Under the pieces are notes generated by a model that was not told the origin of the DNA, made no database searches, and saw only the letters and a list, made by a program, of their open reading frames with translations. Below, piece after piece: positions 12,748 to 23,910 of a stretch of 64,000 bases of DNA. The stretch's first letter is position 1, and the number at the start of each line of letters is the position of its first letter. This stretch comes from Owenia fusiformis (taxonomy: Eukaryota; Annelida; Polychaeta; Sabellida; Oweniidae). The DNA is taken from the NCBI GenBank assembly GCA_903813345.2, contig CAIIXF020000011.1, forward strand, positions 32,790,166-32,854,165. The letters are read 5' to 3'. Position numbers and translations under genes: made by a program.

Positions 12748-13610
12748 CTAGTCCAACAACATTAGACCTAGCCCGGGCCTCGTTTCTTATCTGACATGTG
12801 TTACGGCCCGGCTAGGTCTAACCTCCATGACCATTTTGCCTTTGATGCGTTAATTTAATCGTTCAGCAGGTTTCGACAAGCGGAACAAATTAAACCCTGA
12901 AAACATGGCAATATTACACAAAGAATGTGATTCAAACATGCATACATACCTTATAAACACATACACCCCGTCCCGTATCCCCCTTAGACCCTATTGATGC
13001 ATAATTACGAAAATATTGGAGACAGGTTTGGAATATGACGAAAATGTCGGTCAGTTTCGGTAACATCGAAATTGCAAATCGTTTCAGGAATTAACCGTCA
13101 TCACGGCACTGCATTAACGAACAGTGGGTTTGGAATTAATAACTATTTTGCGTGTATACACGCGCTATATAAATTAATCAAAGATACCTGTTATCCTCAA
13201 AATTGATCTTTTTATCCCGAGTAATCGCGATAATAATTATCAATCTATTTGACAACAATTTCGTTTCGCTGGTAGTTTAATTTTACGATCCGGGACACTC
13301 AGACGAACAGACACAATGACGGACATGCGGAAATGTCACTTTAGAGATTGGTAAGTGTAGCCTCATTTTACTCGTATAAATGAACATTTAACACAAAAAT
13401 ATTGTGTTAAATCGCTTGATGTTATGTGTTTTTATATTATTGTCAAGTATCAGTTGCACGTTATCGCGGAAAAATGGTTTCGATGGATTCAGAACTTGCA
13501 TCAAAGGAAAGAATAGTAAGGAGGTTAAACTCAATAACGGCCCAAAGAAAATTCCTAATAATAAAGAACGCCGTTATGGAGTTTAACGACGTTGAACTAC
13601 CTATATACCT
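12748..13610 (+). repeat. 860 bp dispersed repeat, copy 1
   Basis: Starts at GTCCAACAACATTAGACCTAG and is repeated in direct orientation at 29020-29880 at roughly 90% identity by eye. Both copies keep a short ATG exon ending in a GTAAGT donor (ATG 13316, donor after GAGATTG at 13350), a downstream acceptor (TGTCAAG) and an 18 bp hairpin. The conserved frames have stops shortly after. It could be a duplicated gene fragment or an unrecognised element with gene-like parts. Confidence 0.75.
13524..13587. repeat. 18 bp-arm hairpin inside the 860 bp repeat
   Basis: GTTAAACTCAATAACGGC (13524-13541) is followed after 28 bases by its reverse complement with one mismatch (13570-13587). The equivalent hairpin in copy 2 is at 29786-29849, with a different single mismatch. 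Confidence 0.75.
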
Positions 13611-13880
13611 GCACATATTACACTGCAAGTACATTCAAGTATAAATAAAACTTAGCATACTGTAAGCTTAATTAACCCAAGGCCAGTATACTGAGCATTG
13701 TACTATGATAGATAAATAAAAAATAAAAAACTTAAAGGACCAGTCCAATTTTATGTGACATCATAGGCATAACAAGCTGAAGCTTTATTGCATCAATTTC
13801 AGACTCCTTCTCATTGCTTTTAACTTCAATCAGTTCATAAATCAAAATATGTTGGATTTATAATTTATTCTACTTCATTC

Positions 13881-14277
13881 AAAGGATAGGTATCGATATG
13901 GAGAACTGAATTCAACAATGTTTTCTCTTAAACCAATCATTAAAAATATTCTGTAAAAAAACATGGTATTTTATGTAATGTTGACTGATTGACAACAATT
14001 TAATGCGAAAATTATTTAGAAATATTTTATATAACTGTTTTTGTTAACACTTTTTGTTTTTTTTATTGCAATTGTTTTTGCTCCTTTCTACCAATTCTTG
14101 AGAATGAAATAAAATGTCTTTCCGAACCTTGTTGGAACAAAATAGCATACAACATGTTTTTAGATCTCTCAATATTAAAGTTACACAAAGGAATTTTTGG
14201 TTGATTTTAAAAAAGATGATGCCTGGTTTAAGAGAAACGTGTGTTCAAAAAGTTCGCCATATCGATACCCATTCTTT
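13881..14277. mobile_element. MITE with GGTATCGATATGG TIRs, copy A
   Basis: The ends are AAAGGATAGGTATCGATATGG and its inverted counterpart CCATATCGATACCCATTCTTT. Inverted arms run for about 58 bp, including TCTCTTAAACCA. It has internal homology to the longer copy at 18231-18949. Non-coding. Confidence 0.75.
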
Positions 14278-14308
14278 AGTATGTTTTGGGGAAAAGTAAG
14301 GTGGTAAC

Positions 14309-14720
14309 ATGGTATTACAGTCTGTTTCACTGCTTCAAAGGCAAGCAGTTGAACCTGAAAAATAAGAAATCTAAAAACTATTGTGCAATAATGTCTAGAA
14401 AAATATATTCATATTGCACAGGAATGACATTTGTATATCTTGGATTGCTTGTAAATTGTCTTATAAAGTCTGCAACCTCTTATATTTTGATGCTTCTCTG
14501 ACAGGTTAATTCTAAAAAAGATAACATGGCGGATAGACCTCAAATTACAAGAGGGCATAGGCTTATTGCAATTAACACTAAATAATCTGAAATATACAAA
14601 TGTCATTCGTTTGCAATATGAATATATTTTTCTATTTATTATGGCACAATAGTCTTTTGATTTCTTATTTTTCAGCTTCAACTACTTGCCTTTGAAGCAG
14701 TGTAACAGACTCTATGCCAT
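14309..14720. mobile_element. 412 bp palindromic MITE
   Basis: The arms fold over most of the length: GTCTGTTTCACTGCTTCAAAGG on the left and CCTTTGAAGCAGTGTAACAGAC on the right. The inner match AATATATTCATATTGCA continues on both sides. The matching ORFs on opposite strands are products of the symmetry. Confidence 0.8.
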
Positions 14721-15056
14721 ATCAATTTTTTCAAATACAATCCATTTCACAGTCATATTATACATGCAACTACATACAATTTGATGAACCCCACCTAAAA
14801 CATATTAGCATATTAATTAAAACACCTTCCCCAAGGTCGGTGTTTAACATATGATGTGCTTTGTGTTGTTAGTTTCATGTAAAAATGTTTTGACTTATTT
14901 CACAAAAATAATCCTAAGAAAGTTTTCTTTCTAATTTTTATACATGTATAACACAGCAAAAAACCAGGTTGTTTTATTGTAATAAAGTATATCAAGGCCA
15001 TATAAATCAATGGAGAGTAGGACCACAATTTGATAGGACCTCCTACCTGTCAAATA
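14721..15056. other. No gene seen
   Basis: AT-rich spacer between two MITEs without open frames of note. Confidence 0.5.
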
Positions 15057-15276
15057 CAGCTCAGACTGATTGTCCAGGTGGGTGAAGGACATGTTCAGTA
15101 ATTAAATATTGCGCTTGTGTATTCATATTTACACAAGCTATTGACAATGAATTGTATTGAAGAAAATATCTGATAATACCCTAAAAATGTTACAATAGAT
15201 GGAAAAATGTTCCAATGTTTACTCACCGCAAGGGTTTCCTTAACATGTCCTCCGGCTACCTGAACAGTCTGAGCTG
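15057..15276. mobile_element. 220 bp Tc1/mariner-type MITE
   Basis: TIRs CAGCTCAGACTG and CAGTCTGAGCTG, each bordered outside by TA, are consistent with TA target duplication. The inverted arms extend to GGACATGTT. Confidence 0.6.
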
Positions 15277-15982
15277 TATCATACATACTTTACATATTTT
15301 TATCTTAAACATTTTCACAAATAATCATTTTACCATTATCTAAATTTTTGTTTATTGAACTGCAAAAATAAAGACAATTGAATAAAAAGAAAAATGTTCC
15401 AGCTTTTAATGGCCTACCCTGTATGTAATGACGATACTAAAAGAACAATAATATTTGCGAGTAAACTAACTATATAAATATAAGCTTCTCTACCTTAAAA
15501 GCAATTAAGTTGTTTTTAAACTCTACATGACACATTACAAAACTATAAATAAATGACATAATTGGTGACTTATAAACAAAGGTACATGATATCGCCATAT
15601 CTGTTATGTAAAATTGCTAGATTGCTCAGTGATATACAGTAAGTAATGTATATATGTTATATCATTTTTTATTTTTGTTTTATTGTAAGCTTTATTGAAT
15701 TATGTCGATGTAAATTGATGGTTTTCAAGAGACCAATAAACTATTATAAAAGATAAAAGAGAAGTTCAACTTTACAGAAGCTTCTACAAATAACCTAATA
15801 TACACTTCAACTAAGGAACACCTTTTAGTCGATTTATTTACGTATGGGTTAAAGCTTAAATTTAATGCACTGGAAAATTTGGCAAAACGATAGTGCAATT
15901 TCATGCAACAAAGGTAGCATAGGGCCTTAGGGTAAGTGGTCGTTTGTAAAAATAACAGGCATTTAACATTTAGCATGATAAC

Positions 15983-16123
15983 TTAAGAAGGGACACCTAT
16001 TACTTCGCACTCTAGATCTTCGCTGCGTTCAGACGGGAGCCCAGTGAACAAATTCAAAGCTGCACATTCAGCAACAACCGCACCGTTGTCATTGGATATC
16101 CTAATTTTCAATAATTCGAAAAT
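15983..16123 (-). CDS. Candidate 3'-terminal exon of an unidentified minus-strand gene
   Basis: A strong acceptor (CATCTTTTTCACAG) ends just above 16123. The next 46 codons are open to a TAA at 15983-15985. The peptide (IFELLKIRISNDNGAVVAEC ... EVIGVPS) has normal protein composition, unlike the low-complexity frames around it, and its first half could be a helical-repeat end such as an armadillo repeat, although I cannot assign it. The local GC content is higher than the surroundings. The best upstream partner I see is the open stretch at 20895-21029, but no donor/acceptor pair proves it. An old gene fragment is the alternative. Confidence 0.4.
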   Translation of the reverse strand: MFELLKIRISNDNGAVVAECAALNLFTGLPSERSEDLECEVIGVPS

Positions 16124-16379
16124 CTGTGAAAAAGATGATGAATATTTTTAAATCACCAAACATACACATGATTTGATAAATTATCCAAAAGGTTACCTCC
16201 CGTTTTCCAAGCTTATGGAAGGGAGTGTATGTGGTGTATGGCAGTAATACAATTGGAGAAAATAGGACTACCGTCAGGCCCGTAGCCAGGATACCGGAAA
16301 GATATGTGTAAGCCTATTGCTCCTATATCATGATTTGTACAAAGGTTTATTAATTGAGAAATATACACCGAACAGCAGG

Positions 16380-16512
16380 TATTATATCGACGAATAAATA
16401 CCGGCAGGACTTGGAACAGATGTTTTCACTAGTCCGAACGACCGAAAGGAGTGAGGGGGTTCGAACGCGTTTGTGCCTAGCCCTAGGGTATTTATTACTC
16501 GATATAATATCT
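16380..16512. repeat. Short palindrome, 22 bp arms
   Basis: ATTATATCGACGAATAAATACC on the left pairs with GGTATTTATTACTCGATATAAT on the right around a GC-rich centre. A fragment of the arm recurs at about 16636-16660. Confidence 0.6.
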
Positions 16513-16559
16513 GATCTGGGGTCTCTATTAATTACGATTCAAACATGAAAACTAACCAA

Positions 16560-17180
16560 GATTTGCAAAATCGTCACTTCATTTCCTACTTCCGGTTTTT
16601 AACACTGAACGAAACACTTAGTGCAGACAAGGTATTGTGTCGACAAATAAATACTGGGTGAAATATTTACTTTGTTCACAGCTAGTTTATAGAAGGCTTA
16701 AATACAGTTATGCTCGAATAATACTTATCGACCATCCGGTATTTAGTTACTACGACAATGGGAAGAAAATGTCAAATTATATAACTGAAAAGGGAAGTAT
16801 ATGTTCATCAAGGGAAACATTTGTCAATTGCTATGAATTACAATTGGATTCGGTCAACGGTCAAGATAGCCGCTCTTAGAGTACTCCAAGTGATTTTGAT
16901 TTTAATGTCACCACTTTATTGTTATAGTCCTCTTTTTTTATGAACTGTATTCGGCGTTCGGCGTCTGTAACAACACATTTCTACCAATATCTGTTTCCAT
17001 GGCAACAAATAATTGGACTTGTAATATTTTGTAGTCATTTGCAATAGTTTAAAGATCCTGTATAAAGTCAGATCTGGATATCTATTCAGTAAATGCTTCA
17101 TCAAAAAATATATTTATATCGAAAATTGAAGCTTTTTCGTACGCTAAGTGTTAACTTACTTTGTGGACATTAAAGTTACA
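16560..17180. other. No gene supported
   Basis: Open frames on both strands are short, have no paired splice sites and give no recognisable protein. Confidence 0.4.
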
Positions 17181-17369
17181 GAGCTTTAAAGTCATTTTTG
17201 AAAATCATTTTTCGCCTCCCGTGTTATTCCAATGGGTGAGGCTTCTTAAAAAATAATTTTGACTTAGGAGACCTATAACTTTGTTGAACGTGAAGAAGCG
17301 TATTCTTTTTTGATAAACAAAGTTTGCAAATTCAATTTTCTACCTGACTTGTATTTTCTGCGAGAACTC

Positions 17370-19020
17370 GGATAGATGCACGCCCGGTGGTCGCACAATG
17401 GAGGGGGAGTAGGCAATTTCTGCAAGAAAACTCAACAAAGAGAGATTTATTTTTTCACGAGAAAATTTACAACTGAATTGCCAAATGAATAGGCGCATTG
17501 CATGGAAAATTATATTAGGTCTTCTAGTATTTTTTTGAACTGATACGCTTCTAAGATTATGAGATCTATTAAAAAAGGCGCATCATCATCAACTTGCAAA
17601 AGTCAATGTTTTTGCTATAAATCAGGGAACAATGGTCTACACGACCTGTAATAAATAGGTATAAGGGTCGTTATTATCGCAATTTCCCCCCTCAATTTCA
17701 ATAGGTCGAAAATTGATGATTTTGATGAATTTTTGAAAATCGTCATTCCCATGTAAACCAATGGGCTCTATATTTAATTAGGAGATTAGATTCAACCGCA
17801 GGCCATCTGTAATTAGGTCTTTGAAGTTTGAAGTTCTCGATTATCCGATGGCGATTATCAGTGGGTCAGTTTTTTTAGAAAATAGAAAGTGATTATCAGG
17901 AAGCAATGTATATTGGTGCACCACGTGATTTTTTAAATATTTTTTATAACAAACTTTTCCCCTTAACTGTGAAAATAAAATACTCATTCGAAATAATAAA
18001 CTATCTGAACTTTCTAGACTTATTTGATATAATCCTTATGTCGTTTGCTTTCCTCAGCAAAATATGAATGCATTTGGCTTTTTTATTTGACAGAACTTTC
18101 CACTGCACGTAATGTGCGTACCTTTTTAGCTTATACTTGTATTTAGTACCAGAAACATACTCACCTAATTGCCTCCCTTAATGCCTCCATATCGATACCA
18201 CTCTTTTGGAAGATTTATTTTTTCAATCGAAAAGGAGTGGTATCGATATGGAGAACTTTTTGAACACACGTTCCTCTTAAACCAGTCATAAAAAAATCTA
18301 AAAATTTAACATATCGTCAATTTAATAATCATCTTTTGAATGGTAACAATATAATTTGAAATATATATATACTTTCATCTATATTGCTTTAGAAAATACA
18401 TCAAACACTTGTTTTGTTCTTGGTATCATGTTTCCAGAGTAAAATGAAACATCTTTTCGAACCTCATTGGAACAAAACGACATAAACACAACATGTTTAG
18501 GTCTCTCAATATTGTACAAAGGACGTTTTGGTTGATTTTAAAAAAGTATCTTGTTAATGAAATAAAAGGATTATCTTGATTTTTATCTATTTTGGGGGAT
18601 TTTGTTTTAATTTTTGAATAGTTTTTTAAAATCAATCAAAAATTCCTTTGTATAACTATAATATTGAGAGGTCTAAACATGTTGTATATGCTACTTTGTT
18701 CCAACAAGGTTCGCAAAGACATTTTATTTCATTCTCAAGAATTGGTAGAAAGGAGCAAAAACAATTGCACAAAAAAACAAAAAATGTTAACAAAAACATA
18801 TAAAATATTTCTAAATAATTTTTGCATTAAATTGTTGTCAATCAGTCAACATTACATAAAATACCGTGTTTTTTACAAAATGTTTTCAATGATTGGTTTA
18901 AGAGAAAAACATTGTTGAATTCAGTTCTCCATATCGATACCAATCCTTTGTTCAGTTTTCTTGCAGAAATCGCCTACCCCCCCTCCATTCATGTACGACC
19001 ACCGGGCGTGAGATGGATAG
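17370..19020. mobile_element. 1.65 kb inverted-repeat element enclosing a palindromic MITE
   Basis: CACGCCCGGTGGTCG followed by GGAGGGGGAGTAGGC and TTTCTGCAAGAAAACT (17379-17435) is matched inverted at 18950-19010. A second, more diverged pair (about 17690-17770 and, weakly, 17190-17290, against 19046-19124; core ACCAATGGG and AATAGGTCG) suggests longer, rearranged arms. The MITE at 18231-18949 lies just inside the right arm. Confidence 0.65.
18231..18949. mobile_element. 719 bp palindromic MITE with GGTATCGATATGG TIRs, copy B
   Basis: AAAGGAGTGGTATCGATATGG at the left, inverted at the right. The arms fold along several hundred bases (AACATGTTTAGGTCTCTCAATATT and its complement). Another TIR-like CCATATCGATACCACTC lies immediately outside at 18187-18203, so a second element may have been hit. 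Confidence 0.75.
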
Positions 19021-19119
19021 TCTGTCAAATGCCTTGCGACAAACCGACCAGTTCCCATTGGTTTAACGTGGAAATGTCGATTTCCAAAACTTCATCAGAT
19101 TTGTCATCAATATCCGACC

Positions 19120-19320
19120 TATTGTAATTGTTGAAAAAAATTGAGAAAAATTGGAGGTATTCTATATGATGTCAATTTATATTCCAAGCCCTGCAAGTAG
19201 TCTTTTCTTTGCAGATTATGCAAATAAAAATTCAAACATACATTTAAATTGGCTTTAGCATGTAATCCAATGTTGGAGTTAGGGTTGCCAAACTTATGGG
19301 TGTGTGTGTATTATCTTATA
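19120..19320 (+). repeat. Third copy of the GTTGCCAAACTTATGG dispersed repeat
   Basis: GAGAAAAATTGGAGGTATTC and GTTAGGGTTGCCAAACTTATGG align with 1-200 in direct orientation. Confidence 0.7.
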
Positions 19321-20268
19321 CTTCACACCAAGCATGGAAGGAAATTGTTTGATAAATAAGCGAGAAATGAAATCATCTATGCATGGAAGTGGTTCCAAGA
19401 AAAATGCATTTCAAAATTTTTGTTCGCAGTAGCCAATGGTACAGTAAAATTTGAAACATAATAATTCTTTTCAACCTAGTTTTACAATCAACATAGGTTT
19501 ATTTTTAAAAAGCGTATTTTGAAATTTTAATAATCGAGGGTTTTAAAAAGGAAGGAGGTTGCTTCGCTTAAACTTTTTAACTATTCTATCCCACGCCTAA
19601 CCATCGACAACGTACAGTGACAAAATATACCGTCGTACACTTTAGATGTACGGTGTCACTATTAACCGATTTGAAGCAAAGACAATGATGTAGGTTTGAT
19701 GTAGGTTTTAAAAAATGATTCGAGGAATACATTAAGGATTTCATGTTTGATTTCGTGTGTATTCTTTTAGGAAGACATTAAACTTTCTAATAACGTTAAA
19801 AGATTTCAGAACAGTGGTCGATTTTTTCGTAGTCAATCAACCCATATAATTGGTCGGTTGGAAAATGTTGTTTTTTACACATTTCGTTTGATCAATCCCT
19901 CCCCTGTCGTCTAGGAGTGTCGAATGTTTTAATGAGAATATGTTTCTTTAAACTACACAAATGAGGTCTGCTGAAGATTTAATAGGTATTAACGTTTTGG
20001 CTATAATAAAAAATCACAAGTGTAAGTTGTTAACTCGAGTGTACGTTGTCCCATTGAACTTACTCAATTCACAGTTAACCATAATGCAGGCAACGTATTT
20101 TTCATAACGCTAACAGAAGGGGGGGGGGGGTCAGATGCATTTAAAATTGAAACAGAAGAATTACAGAATTACTTCAATTTGATTGTATTATTGAAACTAT
20201 TTAGCACTTTCCAGATATATCATAACGGGGTTTTAAAAGATCATATTCAATAAGCCAGTATAGATCTA

Positions 20269-20888
20269 CAGGGTGGGCCAAAATAAACGCCACTTTTTTT
20301 TCAAGACACTATAACTTGTTTACTTTCCAACCTACATACCCCTAATTTTGCAGTTGTATAGTGCCAAGGGTTCTTAGTAATAATATAATGTAACAAGTCC
20401 TTCAACTGGGATTATATTTGATCTAAAAGAGGAGTTCAATTGGTCCGCCACCCTATTTGATGATAGATTTTAGTTTTAGTCGCCTTGCTGATATAGCAGT
20501 ATCAATGAGATGTTAGCTAATTTTTTTTCAACATGTCTTAATTGCCAGCTTTAGTTGAGCAATTATTTAGATTGGGTGCCTTCATACAATCTCCTTGAGA
20601 CCTTCCCATACCCTATACTCACTGGGGTTTGCATTAGGGCTATTAGGTTGGCGGTCATCAGGCCGTATCAGTTCAGTACATTTTGCAAATTATGCTTATT
20701 TCTCTTGGCGCACCGCATGTTTAAGTGAGACGCTGGTGATATATTTTATTCAAGTAAAAGTGTATAATTCATGATCCATGGCTAGATAACAACCTCAAGT
20801 TTCATTTGCTATGCAAATCATGATTTTGCATCAAAAATTAAAAAAATTATAGCATTTTGAAAAAAGTGGCGTTTTTTGGCCCACCCTG
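20269..20888. mobile_element. 620 bp mariner/Tc1-type MITE nested in foldback
   Basis: CAGGGTGGGCCAAAATAAACG at the left and CGTTTTTTGGCCCACCCTG at the right. TA lies on each side as target duplication. The interior has no transposase frame. Confidence 0.85.
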
Positions 20889-20894
20889 TATATA

Positions 20895-21029
20895 TCTATA
20901 AATGTAACTAACAAAACGTAAGGTACAGACGCCAAATAATCAAAGAGGCTGGAAGCAAACTCCGTGGCAGTGCTGTCTTCAACATATTCTATTCTGAGAC
21001 ACTGCATGGCAAACACCCCCACAACAATA
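20895..21029 (-). other. Possible captured exon inside foldback
   Basis: From an AG at 21030-21031 the minus strand is open with a protein-like sequence (IVVGVFAMQCLRIEYVEDST, then EFASSLFDYLASVPYVLL) up to the inner MITE, which may have replaced the donor. A possible fragment of the same gene as the terminal exon at 15983-16123. The acceptor (CTTTTTCATTTGATGAAAG) is only fair, and no donor is convincing. Confidence 0.3.
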
Positions 21030-21648
21030 CTTTCATCAAATGAAAAAGCAAAAAATCACATTTATCTTATCTTTAAAATCATCTGTACAAAGGATACTTG
21101 AACATGTTCGTATAAGATCACTTGTAATACTCATAAAAACCTTAATGAATTTTGAAATGAAATCATTACATTGTTTATTATATCTCATGAATTTCAATTA
21201 CAGTGACAACGTACTTTCTACTTGTCAACGCATATTTCTGATTTTTTTAAATTACAATTAATATTTGATTATTAATTAATCTGCACCCGTCCTAAAGAGA
21301 AACATGTTCTCATAAAAATATTCGACACTCTTAGACGACAGGCGAGGAAATGGTCAAAGGAAATGTGTAAAAAACAACATTTTTCAACCGAGCAATTATA
21401 TGGGTAGATTAACCACGAAAAAAATCGAGCACTATTTGAAAATCTTTTAAAAAGAAAGTTAAATGTCTTCCTAAAAGAATACACACAAAATCAACTGAAA
21501 TTCTTAATGCATTGCTCAGACAATTTTTTTAAAACCTACATCAAATCTAGATCATTGTCTTTGCTTCAAATCGGTTAATAGTGGCACCGTACATCTAAAG
21601 TGTACGACGGCGTGTCACTGTACGCTGTCGATGGTTAGGCGTGTATCC

Positions 21649-22087
21649 ACGGGTTTACAATAATTGTCTTCTACTGAAATGGGCCCAGTGCCACGGAATG
21701 GATCACTTGGAGAGGGTATGGACGGTCAACGGAAAAACAAAGTTATTGAAAGGCTTTGATGGCTATTTGGCTTACATGAACTTTCATTTTACAGTAATGT
21801 TGTTATTTTATTTTAAATAGCTCAGCCAACTGTTGATACGATAATCGGATTTCATTATTTTTAAATTATTCCGGTTTCGCCACTTTAATAATGTTTGTTT
21901 ATGATATAAAGGCCCATTATTATGAAGTCTGTGTATCCGCCTGTGATGTCTTGCATGAGGGGTAACATGTGGAATAAGAAATACCATCAGTTGAGCTTCA
22001 GATCATGTAATCAAATATTGATATAACTTTTATAATGCTATTTACAGGTACCAAAGACTGACGGTGCTTTAACAAGGCTACAAGGGC
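21649..22087. other. Upstream region of GPCR gene
   Basis: No repeat family recognised. A plus-strand frame around 21660-21780 is open and somewhat protein-like, but lacks supported boundaries. Confidence 0.4.
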
Positions 22088-22097
22088 TATATAAATA
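22088..22097 (+). promoter_or_regulatory. TATA box of GPCR gene
   Basis: TATATAAATA in a locally GC-rich setting (GGGC on the left, CGGCCGAG on the right) about 430 bases before the start codon. Transcription would start near 22118-22125. The leader would carry two short upstream ORFs (22151-22198, 15 codons, and 22218-22274, 18 codons), unless an intron removes them. A CAG at 22514-22516 could serve as acceptor. Confidence 0.5.
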
Positions 22098-22530
22098 CGG
22101 CCGAGAGGCAATATCGATGCAGTTGGCCGATCAACAATCACGCTGGTTACATGAAAAATTCGAAGGAGCTACTTAGTGACGATATCAATAAGATATAGAA
22201 TTAATGGAATAACGTAAATGTTGAATTTATCTCGGTTTATTGCCACTGGCTTCTCGAAAATGATGCTGTTGTAAATTAAAGGCAAATACGCATAAAAGAA
22301 CAGGAAGAAATATATCATTTACGAGTAGGCTATACGTATGGGATATTATGATATCGTATCGCTTACAGTTCATTGAAAACTATAGATGTTATCCATGGAA
22401 CTCGTTCGATTTCCATAATTAGTGAGTACTATATTATACTGTAATATAACGATCCCAAGATATATTTATCAGTAGGTTGTTAAGTCGCTGTTAATCAATA
22501 TCAAAGAAAACTAAGACAGTTTTAAAGGCA

Positions 22531-23742
22531 ATGTCAAAAACAGGTTTGGGAATTAAAGACGCAAACATGATGAATGCATCAGTTAATTATAACTCTACGA
22601 TGATTAACAGAAACATAGTATTCCCGGAAGATATTAATTTACTAAATTGTAGTGGAAGTAATTATAATTCTTCTGAACCATTGACTGTGACAATGTTAAG
22701 GTGTGCAGAAGCTTTAAACGTGACAAATTTTACAAATTATGGCGTTCTGAGAGGAGCTGGGAATCCATGGCCGTCTGATGCAGAACTGACGAGGCTAATG
22801 GTTTTATCATCGTTATTCTGTGCGGTTGCCGTTATAGGGAATCTCGTGTCAATCTTCGCTATTCGTCACATCCCTGGCACGCTAACTGGCAACCATTTCC
22901 TGTACTGTAATTTATCAGTCGCCGATCTTTTCGGGGCAATTGCTGCTTACATGGAAGTGATCTCTATCGCCAATTTCAAATGGAGCACGAGTAGTGATCA
23001 TTCGTTTATTTTCCTGTCATCTCTATACACACGAATCATCGGAAAAACGATGTTCATACTACTGTATTTCGCTTCAGCATTAACACTTTTAGGTTTTGCA
23101 GTGTTGAGGTTCACTGCCATATTTTACCCGATGAAATATCAGGAGATTTTTGTGAAGAAAACAATAATGATCATACTTTCTTTCATCTGGGCAGTTTCCG
23201 CCTGTCTTGCACTACCGACGCTCTGTTTACTCAAGATGACGTATATTGGCGAGGGCTTTTGCATGCATTGGGGTAAAATCTGGCCCTCTGTGATTGTCAC
23301 GATATCTCTAGTCATTATCTGCCTGTACATCGCGGTCTACATCGAGTCCAGGCGCGCCAGGAAGCGAGCGTTCCACACCAGCCCTGGACAACTTTGCCAA
23401 ACCACGAACCACTACAAGGCGTTTGTTACGACAATACTTCTCCTCATTACGCTAGCTTTGTCTTGTTTGCCATATACCCTCATAAAATTGCTCAGACTGA
23501 TAGTGATGGAGAAAAAGACGATTCTCAGGCCGTTATACTTCGACTTTATTTTATATCTCCCGTTTGTCAATTTCGCCACAGACCCAATTATCATTGCCCT
23601 AAGAACGCGGGACATCAGAGAGGGATATTCGAGAATGTTCTTGAAGTTCGCCAAGATGTTCAAATGTCACCGCCGTTTGGATCAAACAGTCCGATTGAAC
23701 TGGTTCGAGAGCAGTGTTACAGAGACAACGTCAGCATTATGA
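22531..23742 (+). CDS. Class A (rhodopsin-like) orphan GPCR, single exon
   Basis: A 403-residue seven-helix plasma-membrane receptor. The N-terminus (about 85 residues) has six N-glycosylation sequons (N15, 21, 39, 46, 63, 66) and no signal peptide. TM1 88-112 carries GN (103-104). TM2 carries NLSVADLFGA with Asp132. TM3 ends in LRFTAIFYP, where DRY is expected. TM4 has Trp220. TM6 has SCLPY (311-315) for the CWxP motif. TM7 has NFATDPIIIAL (347-357) for NPxxY. The long third loop is basic (RRARKR). Cys244 is in loop 2, but the usual Cys at the top of TM3 is absent (Arg168 region). The coding region is uninterrupted from ATG to TGA. Met13 and Met14 are alternative starts. The ligand is unknown: I see a class A receptor, but the changed DRY and missing cysteine prevent placing it in a subfamily. 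Confidence 0.93.
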   Translation: MSKTGLGIKDANMMNASVNYNSTMINRNIVFPEDINLLNCSGSNYNSSEPLTVTMLRCAEALNVTNFTNYGVLRGAGNPWPSDAELTRLMVLSSLFCAVAVIGNLVSIFAIRHIPGTLTGNHFLYCNLSVADLFGAIAAYMEVISIANFKWSTSSDHSFIFLSSLYTRIIGKTMFILLYFASALTLLGFAVLRFTAIFYPMKYQEIFVKKTIMIILSFIWAVSACLALPTLCLLKMTYIGEGFCMHWGKIWPSVIVTISLVIICLYIAVYIESRRARKRAFHTSPGQLCQTTNHYKAFVTTILLLITLALSCLPYTLIKLLRLIVMEKKTILRPLYFDFILYLPFVNFATDPIIIALRTRDIREGYSRMFLKFAKMFKCHRRLDQTVRLNWFESSVTETTSAL

Positions 23743-23905
23743 CTAGGCCGCAGTAAATTTCGATTCACGGGGTCAGAAAAGAAACAGCTACAAGTGATCA
23801 AACAAAATAATGAGCCCAACATAGACTTACAGAAACAGATTGAAACCCGTTGAATGATCCCTGTTGAATGACCTCGTAGGTCGCCCGGCAAACAAAAACA
23901 TTCCC
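23743..23905 (+). other. Probable 3' UTR of GPCR gene
   Basis: Immediately follows the stop codon. No clear AATAAA before the MITE at 23911. The first good AATAAA motifs are inside that MITE (about 24207) and near 24649. Confidence 0.35.
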
Positions 23906-23910
23906 TTGGA

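Larger units (their letters stand above)
19592..21643. mobile_element. 2.05 kb foldback, CAC...GTG ends, 5 bp TSD TATCC
   Basis: TIRs start CACGCCTAACCATCGAC and extend about 370 bp (19592-19960 and 21280-21643). Both ends carry GTACAGTGAC-type and AGATGTACGGTG sub-palindromes. The flanks are TATCC at 19587-19591 and TATCC at 21644-21648, a perfect 5 bp duplication. It contains the mariner MITE 20269-20888 and a protein-like stretch on the minus strand (20895-21029). There is no transposase. The CAC terminus with a 5 bp duplication is what Transib-type transposases produce. Confidence 0.8.

Noticed and set aside
14286-14681. Mirror ORFs with NLKNKKSK(N/D)YCAI on opposite strands
   Set aside because: Arms of a palindromic MITE.
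16440-16490. GGTTCGAAC motif as tRNA B box
   Set aside because: No A box or acceptor stem at the required spacing. No tRNA gene was supported anywhere in the window.
23394-23756. 120-codon alternative plus-strand frame and minus-strand frames over the GPCR
   Set aside because: Shadows of the receptor gene. The membrane helices and motifs are all in the 22531-23742 frame.
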